Part shown: positions 24,949 through 33,746 of the stretch, piece by piece | How the letters are laid out: the number at the start of each line of letters is the position of its first letter | Numbering within the stretch: position 1 is the stretch's first letter | From: an uncultured Paraprevotella sp. | GTDB lineage: Bacteria > Bacteroidota > Bacteroidia > Bacteroidales > Bacteroidaceae | NCBI GenBank assembly: GCA_944320765.1 | Contig: CALUIS010000006.1 | Span: 1-64,000 of the forward strand | Length of the DNA stretch: 64,000 nucleotides | Reading direction: 5' to 3' | Position numbers and translations under genes: made by a program | The notes under the pieces: model-generated | Databases searched by the model: none | Seen by the model: only the letters and a program-made list of their open reading frames with translations | What the model was told of the DNA's origin: nothing

Positions 24949-26981
24949 TGAACCGGTTCGGGAAAGTATTTTTTCTTCTGTCTTGTCTTATGGCGATGCC
25001 GGCGGCGGCTCAAATCAACACCGACCGGATGATGCTCATGGGGCGCAACGCGCTCTATTATGAAGATTATGTACTTTCCATCCAGCGGTTCAACATGGTG
25101 ATTTCGGCCAAGCCGTATTTGCCGGAACCGTATTTTTACCGTGCATTGGCCAAGTTTTATCTGGAGGACTATACCGGGGCGGAGGCGGATTGCGGGGAGG
25201 CGATAGAACGCAATCCTTTTCTACCTGACAATTATGAGCTGCGCGGTTTGTGCCGGATCAATCTGGAGCGTTACGCGGATGCTGTCGCGGATTACGGGAA
25301 ACTGCTTGAGATAGAGCCGGAGAATGAGAGCGCGTTACATAACATGACGTTGTGTTACCTGGAATTGAAGGACTATGGCAAGGCCGTGGAATGCGTGGAC
25401 CGCATGTTGCATTACTGGCCTCAGAAAGCCTCGCTTTATACGATGAAGGCGCAGGCCTATTTCGCCCAAAAGGATACGGTGGAGGCCATGAAGAGCATCG
25501 ACCGGGCTTTGGAAATCAATCCATACGAAGGACAGGCTTGGAACATGCGGGCTTCGGTATATGCCCAACGGGGAGAATACAAGTTGGCCGAGGAGGCCAT
25601 GGACAATACCATACGGCAGATGCCGCGTGAGGCGGGGCATTATATCAACCGGGCCTTGATGCGCTATCATCAGCGCAATCTTCGCGGGGCGATGGACGAC
25701 TATGATACGGCATTGGAACTGGATTCAGCCAACTACATCGGGCATTTCAACCGAGGGTTGCTCCGGGCGCAAGTGGGGGATGACAACCGTGCCATCGAGG
25801 ATTTCAATTTTGTACTCCGGTTGGAGCCGGACAATATGATTGCCTTGTTCAACCGGGCTTTGATGTTGAACAATACGGGTGACCTGCGCGGGGCTGTCCG
25901 CGACATCAATGCGGTCATCAAGGAGTTTCCTAATTTCTGGACAGGCTATCAGTTCCGGGCTGAGGTCCGCCGCAAGATGGGGGATACGAAAGGGGCGGAA
26001 CTGGATGAGTTCAAGGTCTTGAAGGCGCAAATGGAACAGCGGTATGGCGGACAGAAGCCTCAGGGTACGAAAACCACCCGCAAGGTGAGCGACCGTTCGA
26101 TGGAGGATTACAACAAACTGGTGGAAGCCGACACGGAAGAAAGCGAAGTTCCGGAATATGAAAACGAATATAGGGGAAAAGTGCAGAACCGCAGAACGGA
26201 GCTGGCCCCGGAACGGGATTTGGCATTGACCTATTATGCCGGACGGGGCGAGTGTCTGTATAGAATGTATGACGCGGACCTTGAACGCTTGAACCGTTCG
26301 GGAATCTTGCCGGGGAATTTGGTCTTGGCGCATGGTGGGGAGACCTTGGACGAGGCGCGCATACAAAGGCATTTGGCTTCCATTCGTTCTTTGTCCGACA
26401 AGATTGCCCGGCAGCCTGATAACGCCTTGTTGTATTTGGCCCGTGCCATGGATGAATATCTGGTGCAGGACTTTGAGAAGGCTTTGACGGATGCGGACAA
26501 GGCTGTAGCCTTGGACAGTTCCAATGTCTTTGCCTGGTATGTGAGGATGCAGGTGCGTATGAAGGAGCGGAAGCCCCGTCCTATGGAAAAGCAGGGGGAG
26601 ACGCAGCCTGGCGGTGCGGCTTGGAAATCCGGAGAAGCCCGTGTGGCCTGGCAGGCTGTCTTGGACGATTGTGACCGTGTGCTGTCCCTGAAACCCGGTT
26701 TTGCCGGCGGCTATTACAATAAAGGCAATATCTACATGCGGATGAACGCTTGGCCTGAAGCTATAGACGCCTACACGGAAGCTATCGGGCTTTATGCCGA
26801 TTATGCGGAGGCTTATTACAACCGGGGCGTGGCTTATATCCATTCCGGGAACTATGACGCGGCGATTTCAGACTTGAGCCGGGCCGGTGAACTGGGGTTG
26901 TACAAGGCTTACAATCTGATAAAGCGGTACCGCGACAGGGCCTTGCCGGAGGAGGGGAAGGATACGGCGGGACAAGAGTGA
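24948..26981 (+). CDS. Secreted tetratricopeptide-repeat protein
   Basis: A 677-residue protein with a signal peptide ([22 protein letters not shown]) and many TPR units from about residue 45 to 330 and again from about 490 to 665 (for example PEPYFYRALAKFYLEDYTGA and AEAYYNRGVAYIHSGNYDAA). The central part (about 345-480) is charged and less regular (KKTRKVSDRS-like, EESEVPEYENEY). TPR arrays scaffold protein complexes; location after signal cleavage would be the periplasm or outer membrane. It is coupled to def by TAATG. No partner is evident. Confidence 0.88.
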   Translation: MNRFGKVFFLLSCLMAMPAAAQINTDRMMLMGRNALYYEDYVLSIQRFNMVISAKPYLPEPYFYRALAKFYLEDYTGAEADCGEAIERNPFLPDNYELRGLCRINLERYADAVADYGKLLEIEPENESALHNMTLCYLELKDYGKAVECVDRMLHYWPQKASLYTMKAQAYFAQKDTVEAMKSIDRALEINPYEGQAWNMRASVYAQRGEYKLAEEAMDNTIRQMPREAGHYINRALMRYHQRNLRGAMDDYDTALELDSANYIGHFNRGLLRAQVGDDNRAIEDFNFVLRLEPDNMIALFNRALMLNNTGDLRGAVRDINAVIKEFPNFWTGYQFRAEVRRKMGDTKGAELDEFKVLKAQMEQRYGGQKPQGTKTTRKVSDRSMEDYNKLVEADTEESEVPEYENEYRGKVQNRRTELAPERDLALTYYAGRGECLYRMYDADLERLNRSGILPGNLVLAHGGETLDEARIQRHLASIRSLSDKIARQPDNALLYLARAMDEYLVQDFEKALTDADKAVALDSSNVFAWYVRMQVRMKERKPRPMEKQGETQPGGAAWKSGEARVAWQAVLDDCDRVLSLKPGFAGGYYNKGNIYMRMNAWPEAIDAYTEAIGLYADYAEAYYNRGVAYIHSGNYDAAISDLSRAGELGLYKAYNLIKRYRDRALPEEGKDTAGQE

Positions 26982-26988
26982 GGTTTGC

Positions 26989-27963
26989 TTATGGCTGGGC
27001 CGGCCAGGTTTCGTAGTCCGCCGCCCGGTTGCCGTCCGTTTGGATTTGTCCGGCCTCCTTGGATTCTTGAAGCCTTGTGTGCCGCTCTTGCCAGGCCATG
27101 GCGGCCAGAAGGCAGGAGAGTGCGGCGAGGAGGGACAGGAGAATCAGCACTTGTATTTGTTTCCAGTAGTGCCGGCCGATAGTTTTCAGGCGGGTCACGT
27201 TTGTCGGCCGTTGGTTCGCATTGCGGTGTGTGCATAGGGCGGCAATGTGTTTCATCTGCCGGTCGCCCGTGGCTTGGGCCATATCTTTCATCACCATGCC
27301 CAGGGAATAAATGTCGGCCCGCACGTCGGCTTTCGCTCCGGGAAGAAGCTGTTCCGGAGCAATGTATCCCGAGGTTCCGGCAGGTTGTTTCAGTACGTTG
27401 AAGGCATCGCTGTCCGCCAGACTGAAATCTATCAGCTTCACGTCGTGCCCGTTGTGGGTGACCATGATGTTCGAGGGTTTCAGGTCGCGGTGGATGATTT
27501 GTTTGCTGTGCATATAGCCGATGGCTTCGGTGATTTGTCCCGCCAGCTTGCGGGCAAGGGGTTTCGTCAGGTTGCCTTGCTCCATGAGTTCCTTCAGTGT
27601 GCAGCCGTCTATACGTTCCAGTACGATGGCCGGCCCGAGACTGTCTGTCTCTTCCATGCTGATGGTGCGGCAGATGTAGGGGTGGTCGAGCTGTAGTCCG
27701 ATTTCAAATTCTTTGGTCAGTGCCTGCCGGTAGAGTGGGGTGTAGAGATAGTCGCTCTTGAGGCATTTGAGGACGTACGTCTTTCCATATCTTGACGCAT
27801 AGAGCAAGCGGGTGTGCCCGTGGGGCGAGACATAGAATTCCTGCAGGATTCGGAATCCGTTTTGCACTTGTATGCCGGAAACCGCATCCATTTCGTCATC
27901 AAGGCGGTTCACATAGCCCGAGGTTTCGTCCGGTGTGTGGCTGGGGTAATCTGTGGTTTCCAT
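26989..27963 (-). CDS. Tail-anchored Ser/Thr protein kinase (Hanks type), last gene of the fimbrillin operon
   Basis: A 324-residue protein from ATG 27963, which overlaps the previous stop in TAATG. The kinase domain spans about 35-265: ATP lysine K66 (VLKCLK), helix-C Glu E85, HRDLKPSN at 158-165 and APE at 202-204. Two departures from the norm are visible: no clear glycine-rich loop, and DFS (179-181) in place of DFG. A hydrophobic helix at 270-290 would anchor it, with a short charged tail outside. HRD, K and the metal Asp are kept, so activity is plausible. Substrates are unknown; gene order points to the upstream envelope genes. Confidence 0.88.
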   Translation of the reverse strand: METTDYPSHTPDETSGYVNRLDDEMDAVSGIQVQNGFRILQEFYVSPHGHTRLLYASRYGKTYVLKCLKSDYLYTPLYRQALTKEFEIGLQLDHPYICRTISMEETDSLGPAIVLERIDGCTLKELMEQGNLTKPLARKLAGQITEAIGYMHSKQIIHRDLKPSNIMVTHNGHDVKLIDFSLADSDAFNVLKQPAGTSGYIAPEQLLPGAKADVRADIYSLGMVMKDMAQATGDRQMKHIAALCTHRNANQRPTNVTRLKTIGRHYWKQIQVLILLSLLAALSCLLAAMAWQERHTRLQESKEAGQIQTDGNRAADYETWPAQP

Positions 27964-28529
27964 TATTTGATGATGTTGATGACGGTCAGTCCGCCGTTCC
28001 TTCCGGCCACGAACGAGGCGGTGTGTTCTCCGTTGCGCTCGATGTAGGGAAGGTAGAGCGGATAGCTTTTGATGAAACAGCCGGCCACGAAGCGGTCGCC
28101 CGGCAGGAGCTTGCTGTTGTCCGATTCGGTCACTTCGTACAAGCTGTCGCCGAGATACCGGAGGCATAAGCGCCGGTTGGGGCTCCAGCCTATTTCGACG
28201 ACCATGCCCGGTTTCAGTTCGTTGCTGGTCAGTTGGCTGGCGTTGAAGAAGGACGAATTATATTTCACGCTGGTTTTCAGCCATGTCTTGAAGGAGGCGT
28301 AGTCTTTGTGTCCGATATACTGTGAAAGGATGTCCAGCGTGCCGATGCGTGGCTTGTGGCTGTCGCCTACGTAGTCCCATAGGCGTTTCAGCGTGGAGGA
28401 CGACAAGTTTTTGCCTGTTTTCAGACTCATGTGCAGGGAGAATTCCTCAAAGTCGGTCGTCGTGTTCAGCACACGGCCGTACTGGGTTTCGACAAGTGAT
28501 TTTAGTTCTTCTGTTTCCGGTGTATTCAT
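27963..28529 (-). CDS. Small protein with an N-terminal DNA-binding-like helical domain
   Basis: A 188-residue protein starting MNTPETEELKSLVETQYG. Residues about 15-85 form a helical module with SSSTLKRLWDYVGDSHKPR and LDILSQYIGHKDYASF, a pattern I know from many Bacteroidota proteins where it looks helix-turn-helix-like. The C-terminal half (about 105-188) is beta-rich, with LKPGMVVEIGWSPNRRLCLRY. There is no signal peptide. It overlaps the BspA-like gene by ATGA and the kinase by TAATG. A regulator or kinase partner is an inference. Confidence 0.65.
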   Translation of the reverse strand: MNTPETEELKSLVETQYGRVLNTTTDFEEFSLHMSLKTGKNLSSSTLKRLWDYVGDSHKPRIGTLDILSQYIGHKDYASFKTWLKTSVKYNSSFFNASQLTSNELKPGMVVEIGWSPNRRLCLRYLGDSLYEVTESDNSKLLPGDRFVAGCFIKSYPLYLPYIERNGEHTASFVAGRNGGLTVINIIK

Positions 28530-30742
28530 TTTGTTCCTGTTTCTGTGATATGTTCGAATTGCCCCCACGTGGCATCAGCCTTGTACATGCCGGTCCTGCC
28601 TGCGGGGACGTGCAAGGTGCATTCTGAGAATAATGCGGTGTACGATGTGCTGAACGCGTCCGCGTTGCACACCGGTGGATAGGGTGCTTCGATGTAGATA
28701 TGTTCCAGCGGGCAGCCGTCGAATGCATAGTCCGAAATGAGTTCCGTACCGCTGCCGAGCCGTACGGTCTTTAGTTGCGGGCAGGACTGGAAGGCGGCGG
28801 TCGGTATCAGTCGGAGTGTGGAGGGCGTGATGACTTCTTCCACCTCGCTGCCGTAAAACGCGCCTTGCCCCAGTTCCTTGAATCCTTCGGGAAAGGTAAA
28901 TTTCGTGATGTGGCAGCGGCTGAAGGCGTGGTCTCCGATGGAGGTGATGGAGGACGGGAGGGTGTAGTCGCCGCTCTTGCCCATGGGAAACCAAACGATT
29001 TCCGACGCGTCGGCGTTGAACAGCACGCCGTCGATACTCTGATAATGCGTATTGGTTGCGGGGATGCTGATTCCGGTCAGCCGGGTGCATCCGTCAGAGG
29101 GGGTCACTTCTTCTGTATAGAGAGGAAGGTCCAGCCGCGTGAGCGAGCTGCAGTTGAGGAACGCGTCTTTCTCAATCACGGTGGCCGAATTGGGCAGAAC
29201 CACTTCTTCGAGCCGGTCGCAACCGGCAAACAGCCCTTGTCCCACGACGTTGTCTTTGGAGTAGTGCGCATTGTCATAGCTTTCTCCTCCGCTGACGATG
29301 TCGGCATCCGTGAGGTCCACGTGCGACAGTTGGCCGTTGGTGGCGGAGCCGTCGGCGTTCCGTCCCATCATTTGGCGGAGCAGACGCAGGTCGTCGCCGT
29401 TCATCGGGCCGGCGAAGGACAGGGTGGTAAACCGGAACAAGTCTTCGCCCAGCAGTGCGGACAGTCCGCCTGGTTCTTCCCAAATGACGGCGTCGCTGGT
29501 GGTGAATTCCAGGATCTCTCCTTTCGCTTCTCCCACTTTGCTGGTGGCATACGGTTGGATTTGGTAGGTGGAGTTGCGTTCAAGCCCACTTACATGCAAT
29601 TGGATTGTTCCCGTATAGGTCGTGCCGGAGGCTGGTACTTTTTGGGGTTGCCCCGACGGAAGCAGGCGGACGTAGCAGCCCGACTCTGTAACCTTTTCGC
29701 TGCCTTCGCTCAGTATTTCATAGCTTACGATGGCGCTTACCGGTCCGAGGCTGAGCAGGGCGGATTGTCCCATGGTGGGGATTTCGTCTGGCAGGGTGGT
29801 GAAGGTCAGTGTGTCGCTGCTCAGGATGGTGTCTTTGTGAAGGCCTTGCAGGAAGAAGTCGTACGATGTGCCTGCCTTCAGCCCGGTGAGTCGCATCGAC
29901 ACCCGGTTCTCTTCATCGGGTTCCACCGCTTGTATGGCGGGTTCCGTGTCGCCCCGCCGGAGATACACGAATCTTAAATCCGGCATGGGAGTTTCTTCTT
30001 CTTTCATGACGCTGCCCGTGAGGACAGCTTCGGTCCGGGTGATGTCGGTGGCTGCGCTGACGTATAGTTGGGGGATATCTTCTGGCAGGGTGGTGAAGGT
30101 CAGTGTGTCGCTGCTCAGGATGGTGTCTTTGTGGAGGCCTTGCAGGAAGAAGTCGTACGATGTGCCTGCCTTCAGCCCGGCGAGCCGCACCGACACGCGG
30201 TTCTCGTCATCGGGTTCCACCGCTTGTATGGCGGGTTCCGTCTCACCCCGCCGGAGGTACGCGAATCTCAAATCCGGCATGGGAGTTTCTTCTTCCTTTA
30301 CGATAAGGCCGGACAGGGTGGCTTCCGTGCGGGTGATGTCGGTGGCGGGGCTGACATGGAGCTGTGGTATTTCTTCGGGTTGGGTCACGAAGTTCAAGGT
30401 GTCGCTGGCCAGTGTCACCCGTCCGTTGTCGGCTTGCAGGCAAACGGAGTACGGAGTTCCGGCCTTCAGTCCGGTCAGCCGGGCCGACACGTGTCCGTCC
30501 GCGTCCGGTGTCACGGCCGGCGTAGAAAGGCTCGTGCCGTTTCCCGGAGTGTAGACGAACGTCAGTTCCGGCAGGGGAGTGTTGCCGAATACGATGATAT
30601 TGCCGGTTACGGTAGCCTCGGTACGTGTGATGTCTTGCACCTCGCCGATATGAAGCTGAGGTTCGAAGTTGTCGGGCTTGTCCTTTTCGCTGCAAGCCGC
30701 CAGAACAAGGAGGACGGTGAATATCGTGATGAGTTTGCGCAT
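28526..30742 (-). CDS. Lipoprotein with fibronectin-like repeats and BspA-type leucine-rich repeats
   Basis: A 738-residue surface lipoprotein (signal MRKLITIFTVLLVLAACSEK). Residues about 30-420 contain four beta-sandwich repeats with the recurrent signature DITRTEAxxxG and GLKAGTxYxxxLQ; the second and third are near-identical 98-residue copies. Residues about 470-715 form BspA-like LRR_5 units (CDRLEEVVLPNSATVIEKDAF, CSSLTRLDLP, YAFDGCPLEHIYIEAPYP). BspA-like repeats often mediate binding to host or bacterial surfaces. It lies in the middle of the eight-gene operon, 4 bases after the barrel gene and overlapping the next. Confidence 0.85.
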   Translation of the reverse strand: MRKLITIFTVLLVLAACSEKDKPDNFEPQLHIGEVQDITRTEATVTGNIIVFGNTPLPELTFVYTPGNGTSLSTPAVTPDADGHVSARLTGLKAGTPYSVCLQADNGRVTLASDTLNFVTQPEEIPQLHVSPATDITRTEATLSGLIVKEEETPMPDLRFAYLRRGETEPAIQAVEPDDENRVSVRLAGLKAGTSYDFFLQGLHKDTILSSDTLTFTTLPEDIPQLYVSAATDITRTEAVLTGSVMKEEETPMPDLRFVYLRRGDTEPAIQAVEPDEENRVSMRLTGLKAGTSYDFFLQGLHKDTILSSDTLTFTTLPDEIPTMGQSALLSLGPVSAIVSYEILSEGSEKVTESGCYVRLLPSGQPQKVPASGTTYTGTIQLHVSGLERNSTYQIQPYATSKVGEAKGEILEFTTSDAVIWEEPGGLSALLGEDLFRFTTLSFAGPMNGDDLRLLRQMMGRNADGSATNGQLSHVDLTDADIVSGGESYDNAHYSKDNVVGQGLFAGCDRLEEVVLPNSATVIEKDAFLNCSSLTRLDLPLYTEEVTPSDGCTRLTGISIPATNTHYQSIDGVLFNADASEIVWFPMGKSGDYTLPSSITSIGDHAFSRCHITKFTFPEGFKELGQGAFYGSEVEEVITPSTLRLIPTAAFQSCPQLKTVRLGSGTELISDYAFDGCPLEHIYIEAPYPPVCNADAFSTSYTALFSECTLHVPAGRTGMYKADATWGQFEHITETGTK
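29788..30375. repeat. Two near-identical 294-bp in-frame tandem copies
   Basis: Segments 29788-30081 and 30082-30375 are nearly identical, each encoding one 98-residue fibronectin-like domain. Divergence is concentrated at the distal ends. The similarity suggests recent duplication or gene conversion. Confidence 0.85.
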
Positions 30743-30746
30743 AGAC

Positions 30747-31772
30747 CTAATTCTTCTTTTTTCCTAATCTTATTCCTACGCCTATTCCTATTTGCCATTG
30801 TCGGCCCGTTATGGTCAGGGCCGAGGCGGACAGGGCGAACCGTCTGACAGAGCATATCAGTCCGGCTTCCGCCGCTATGCCCTTGCATGAGTACCCGTTG
30901 TTCAGGACATATCCTCCGCCTTCGCTGTCGGCCAGTTGCCATGCCACGGAGGAACGTCCGTAGCCCGCCCCGTAGAACACGTCGAGCCAAGGCCACAGCC
31001 TATGGGTGACTCCCGCCGTGGCGGCATAGCTGGCACGGCGGGTCTTTCCGGTATAATAGGGCTTGATGTCGCTTCCCGGCAGGAAGCCTTCCTTGTCACA
31101 AGTCTGCACGGTCGGACCGATGCGGCGGAAATCGGTTTGCCCGTGTACGTAGAAGCCATGGCGCTTGTGCAGGCTGAACATCACGCCCCACGAGGAACCC
31201 CGGTTGTGGAAGGATGCGGTGAGCAGGGTGTGTATGCCCAGAGGCAGTTTGGGTTTGCCCGTTCTCACCACTACGGTGTCGGTCACCGTCTGGGTGAAGA
31301 AGACGGTGTCCCGTTTGAGCATCGGTTCAGGCCGTGGCACTTCTACCTTCAGCTCGTAGACCATGTGGCTCTCAAGTGGGCGGGGAAAACGGTAGTCCCT
31401 CAGCACGCCCCATTGGGGGTGCTTGAGGGTCAGCAGTTTGGTGAGGCGCGGCAGGTAGAGCCAGATTTCGCCCACTTCGTCCTGCCGCTTTACGATGCCA
31501 AGTGGGGAGGAGAAGGCGAATTCGTGCGGGGCCACCACTTTCACCAGGGCGCAAGCGTCGCCGTTCAGGTCGCGTACGGGGGTGATGAACGCGCTGACAT
31601 CGGTGGGCAGGGTCCTGAATCCCGCCACTTTGAAGTCCGTCACGGACGAGTCATTCGCCAGAGAGGCCACGACGGCTTTGCTCCGGTGGAAATTTCCGGT
31701 AGCGTTTGCTGCGGTTGCCAGAAGCCATAGCACCGTCAGATAGAAGATGGTCCTTGTCTGTCGCATGGTCAT
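30747..31772 (-). CDS. Predicted exported protein with a C-terminal beta-barrel-like domain
   Basis: A 341-residue protein with an N-terminal signal peptide (MTMRQTRTIFYLTVLWLLATAANA). Residues about 45-150 carry a module with PVRDLNGDACALVKVV, GEIWLYLPRLTKLLTLKHPQ and GVLRDYRFP, which I have seen as the opening domain of larger Bacteroidales proteins. The C-terminal half has alternating aromatic strands (AATAGVTHRLWPWLDVFYGAG) ending in GIGVGIRLGKKKN, as in small outer-membrane barrels. The start overlaps the preceding stop by ATGA. Function unknown. Confidence 0.7.
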   Translation of the reverse strand: MTMRQTRTIFYLTVLWLLATAANATGNFHRSKAVVASLANDSSVTDFKVAGFRTLPTDVSAFITPVRDLNGDACALVKVVAPHEFAFSSPLGIVKRQDEVGEIWLYLPRLTKLLTLKHPQWGVLRDYRFPRPLESHMVYELKVEVPRPEPMLKRDTVFFTQTVTDTVVVRTGKPKLPLGIHTLLTASFHNRGSSWGVMFSLHKRHGFYVHGQTDFRRIGPTVQTCDKEGFLPGSDIKPYYTGKTRRASYAATAGVTHRLWPWLDVFYGAGYGRSSVAWQLADSEGGGYVLNNGYSCKGIAAEAGLICSVRRFALSASALTITGRQWQIGIGVGIRLGKKKN

Positions 31773-32800
31773 TTCAGGTTGAAGTCGCTCATGTTGATGA
31801 TTTCATCCGCATGGTGTATTTCCGTGGCTGGTTGCCAGGTCCGGACATGGACGAGCGGCATGGCTTCATTGCGGAAGTCCCATAGCAGGAACAGCCACCC
31901 GTCGTCCGAATACTGGTCGCTGCTGTATCGTTGCCGCAGGCTGACACCGTAGATGCCGTCCATCGTGGGATGGCGCAGGATGCGGAAGTCCGAGAACTTC
32001 ACGTTGATTTTCCGGCTGGCGGAAAAGGCGCGGGACAGCCGGTCCAGGTATTCGCCTTTTGTGCGGAGGTAGTATTCCACGCGCTGTCCTGCCGTGAATC
32101 CCTCTTGTTCCGGGGCGGTCTTCACCACATTGCCCACGATAATCAGGGCTTTCTCGCTGAATATCTGGCGCAGAAAGTCGAGGTCTTTCGTGGTGTAGGC
32201 TGTACGGAAATGTTCGCAATAGTTCAGGATGACGCGCCGCCTCTCGGCATCGTCCACGTCCAGTTTGCCCGACAGGATGCGGGCCGCTTCCTTGTAGAAC
32301 GGGTTGTCCGCGTGCAGTTGGCGCAGGGCGTTGTCATCCAGTTTGTAGGAAGGTGTGGCGGGAGCGTGGCTGGGGGCTGGTGTCTTGTCGGCTTTTTGCT
32401 CGTTGGCGGCAGGAGCGATTTCCGTCCGTTCGCGTTGGGATTGTTCCGGACTGGCGGGTACTTCCGGAGAATCGAAAGCCACCATGCCGTCCTTGTCGAT
32501 GTGGCCTGTCCGTCCTGTGGCGTTCTCGCGGAAACGCAGCCGTCCGTCGCGGAAGCGTGTGTCGAGCAGGCAGTCCCGCACGGGGATATGGAAAAGTTTG
32601 TGTCCATTCCCGTCCTCCACGACGTAGTGTGTGCGGCCTTGCGGATCCGTTTTCCGGACCAGTTCGCGGTCCTCGTAGAGGCCGAATCCAGTGCTTTGGC
32701 CCATATCGCCGTCAGGGGCGGGCACCAGCCATAAGGCTGCCGCCACGCCCCCCAATATCAGCGTCAAGGCCGATAAGACGTAGATTGCCGTTTTTATCAT
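31769..32800 (-). CDS. Membrane-anchored protein with an NTF2-like C-terminal domain
   Basis: A 343-residue protein with an N-terminal signal anchor (about 5-27), a beta-rich part with WG-like repeats (YEDRELVRKTDPQGRTHYVV, GRLRFRENATGRTGHIDKDG), a Pro/Ala linker (about 115-150), and a C-terminal domain containing YCEHFRTAYTTKDLDFLRQI and WLFLLWDFRNEAMPLVHVRT. The C-terminal domain looks NTF2-like and occurs in larger Bacteroidales envelope proteins; that link is from memory. It overlaps the barrel gene by ATGA and starts 6 bases after the fimbrillin gene. Confidence 0.7.
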   Translation of the reverse strand: MIKTAIYVLSALTLILGGVAAALWLVPAPDGDMGQSTGFGLYEDRELVRKTDPQGRTHYVVEDGNGHKLFHIPVRDCLLDTRFRDGRLRFRENATGRTGHIDKDGMVAFDSPEVPASPEQSQRERTEIAPAANEQKADKTPAPSHAPATPSYKLDDNALRQLHADNPFYKEAARILSGKLDVDDAERRRVILNYCEHFRTAYTTKDLDFLRQIFSEKALIIVGNVVKTAPEQEGFTAGQRVEYYLRTKGEYLDRLSRAFSASRKINVKFSDFRILRHPTMDGIYGVSLRQRYSSDQYSDDGWLFLLWDFRNEAMPLVHVRTWQPATEIHHADEIINMSDFNLK

Positions 32801-32806
32801 ATTATA

Positions 32807-33709
32807 TTATTGCCAGTCTTGTATCTCTCCTCCGATTTCGATTTTCACTTGGTCCGGATTGTCTGAGATGACCATGTTCACCAGATGTTCCACGCCGGGC
32901 TTGAACTGGAAGCGGCTCTCGAACATGTAGGACACGCCTTTCATGACGACCTCCACCAGCGGCACGCGGTTGTCCACACGTTGCGGCACGACGATGGCCG
33001 AGAAGATGAAGTCGCTTTCTTGCCGCGCCCGGATGGTGGCACCGGTGCCGCGCACATAGCGTGTAGCCACGCCGGCGTTGAGGTCGATGGTGGCCGAGGG
33101 TACGGTGTTATGCACGTACACTTCGGCATCGGTGGGCATGTCGCCCTCGAAGTCCTCTCCCTTGATAAGGCGTATCGTGAGCTTGCTCATGATGTGGCGG
33201 AACGTCAGGGTGACGGGCGCGTCCGACGCGCTCACCCCTTCCGTCCGGGCGTAGAGGAAATCGCTGGCCTCATAGCCGTCCATGCCGCCGGCATCGTTGC
33301 CCTCCTGATCGGTGCTGACACTGAAGGGCAGGTTCTCGATGGAACTGACGGGCGTCATGTAAGGATAGTAGGCGCAGGCGTTGAACGTGCCTTCGTCCCA
33401 ATAGAGCGGACGCGAGGCGGTCCAGTCCCCGCTGTTGCACGTCAGAACTTCATTGTTCACCAGGTTGCCTCCGATTTCCAACGGTGTGCCCGTGGCGTGG
33501 ACGAACACTCCGATTTGGTCGCCGTTCTCGAAGGCATCGTTGGCCACTCGGGTGCGTTGGGCCGGATGCACCACGGAGAAAGTCATGGGCGTATGCCGGA
33601 CATCCGTTGGGATGTCTTTTTCCGGCACAACGGCTTCCTCTTGGGTGCATGCCCCCATCCATAGGGTTGCCAACGCCAAAATTACGGATTTTATTATATC
33701 TTTTCTCAT
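32807..33709 (-). CDS. Fimbrillin family lipoprotein (second in operon)
   Basis: A 300-residue lipoprotein (signal MRKDIIKSVILALATLWMGAC). Fimbrillin-family features are ENGDQIGVFVHATG, the YYP motif (ACAYYPYMTPV), DFLYARTEGV, LTFRHIMSKLTIRL and IVVPQRV. Such proteins are pilus subunits or pilus-like adhesins exported as lipoproteins and processed at the surface. It ends with EIGGEIQDWQ, close to the family's usual W-containing C-terminus. It lies 37 bases after the M64 gene. Confidence 0.88.
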   Translation of the reverse strand: MRKDIIKSVILALATLWMGACTQEEAVVPEKDIPTDVRHTPMTFSVVHPAQRTRVANDAFENGDQIGVFVHATGTPLEIGGNLVNNEVLTCNSGDWTASRPLYWDEGTFNACAYYPYMTPVSSIENLPFSVSTDQEGNDAGGMDGYEASDFLYARTEGVSASDAPVTLTFRHIMSKLTIRLIKGEDFEGDMPTDAEVYVHNTVPSATIDLNAGVATRYVRGTGATIRARQESDFIFSAIVVPQRVDNRVPLVEVVMKGVSYMFESRFQFKPGVEHLVNMVISDNPDQVKIEIGGEIQDWQ

Positions 33710-33746
33710 TTTTTCTGTCTTTTATTTCGTTAAACCGTTTCTTTCC

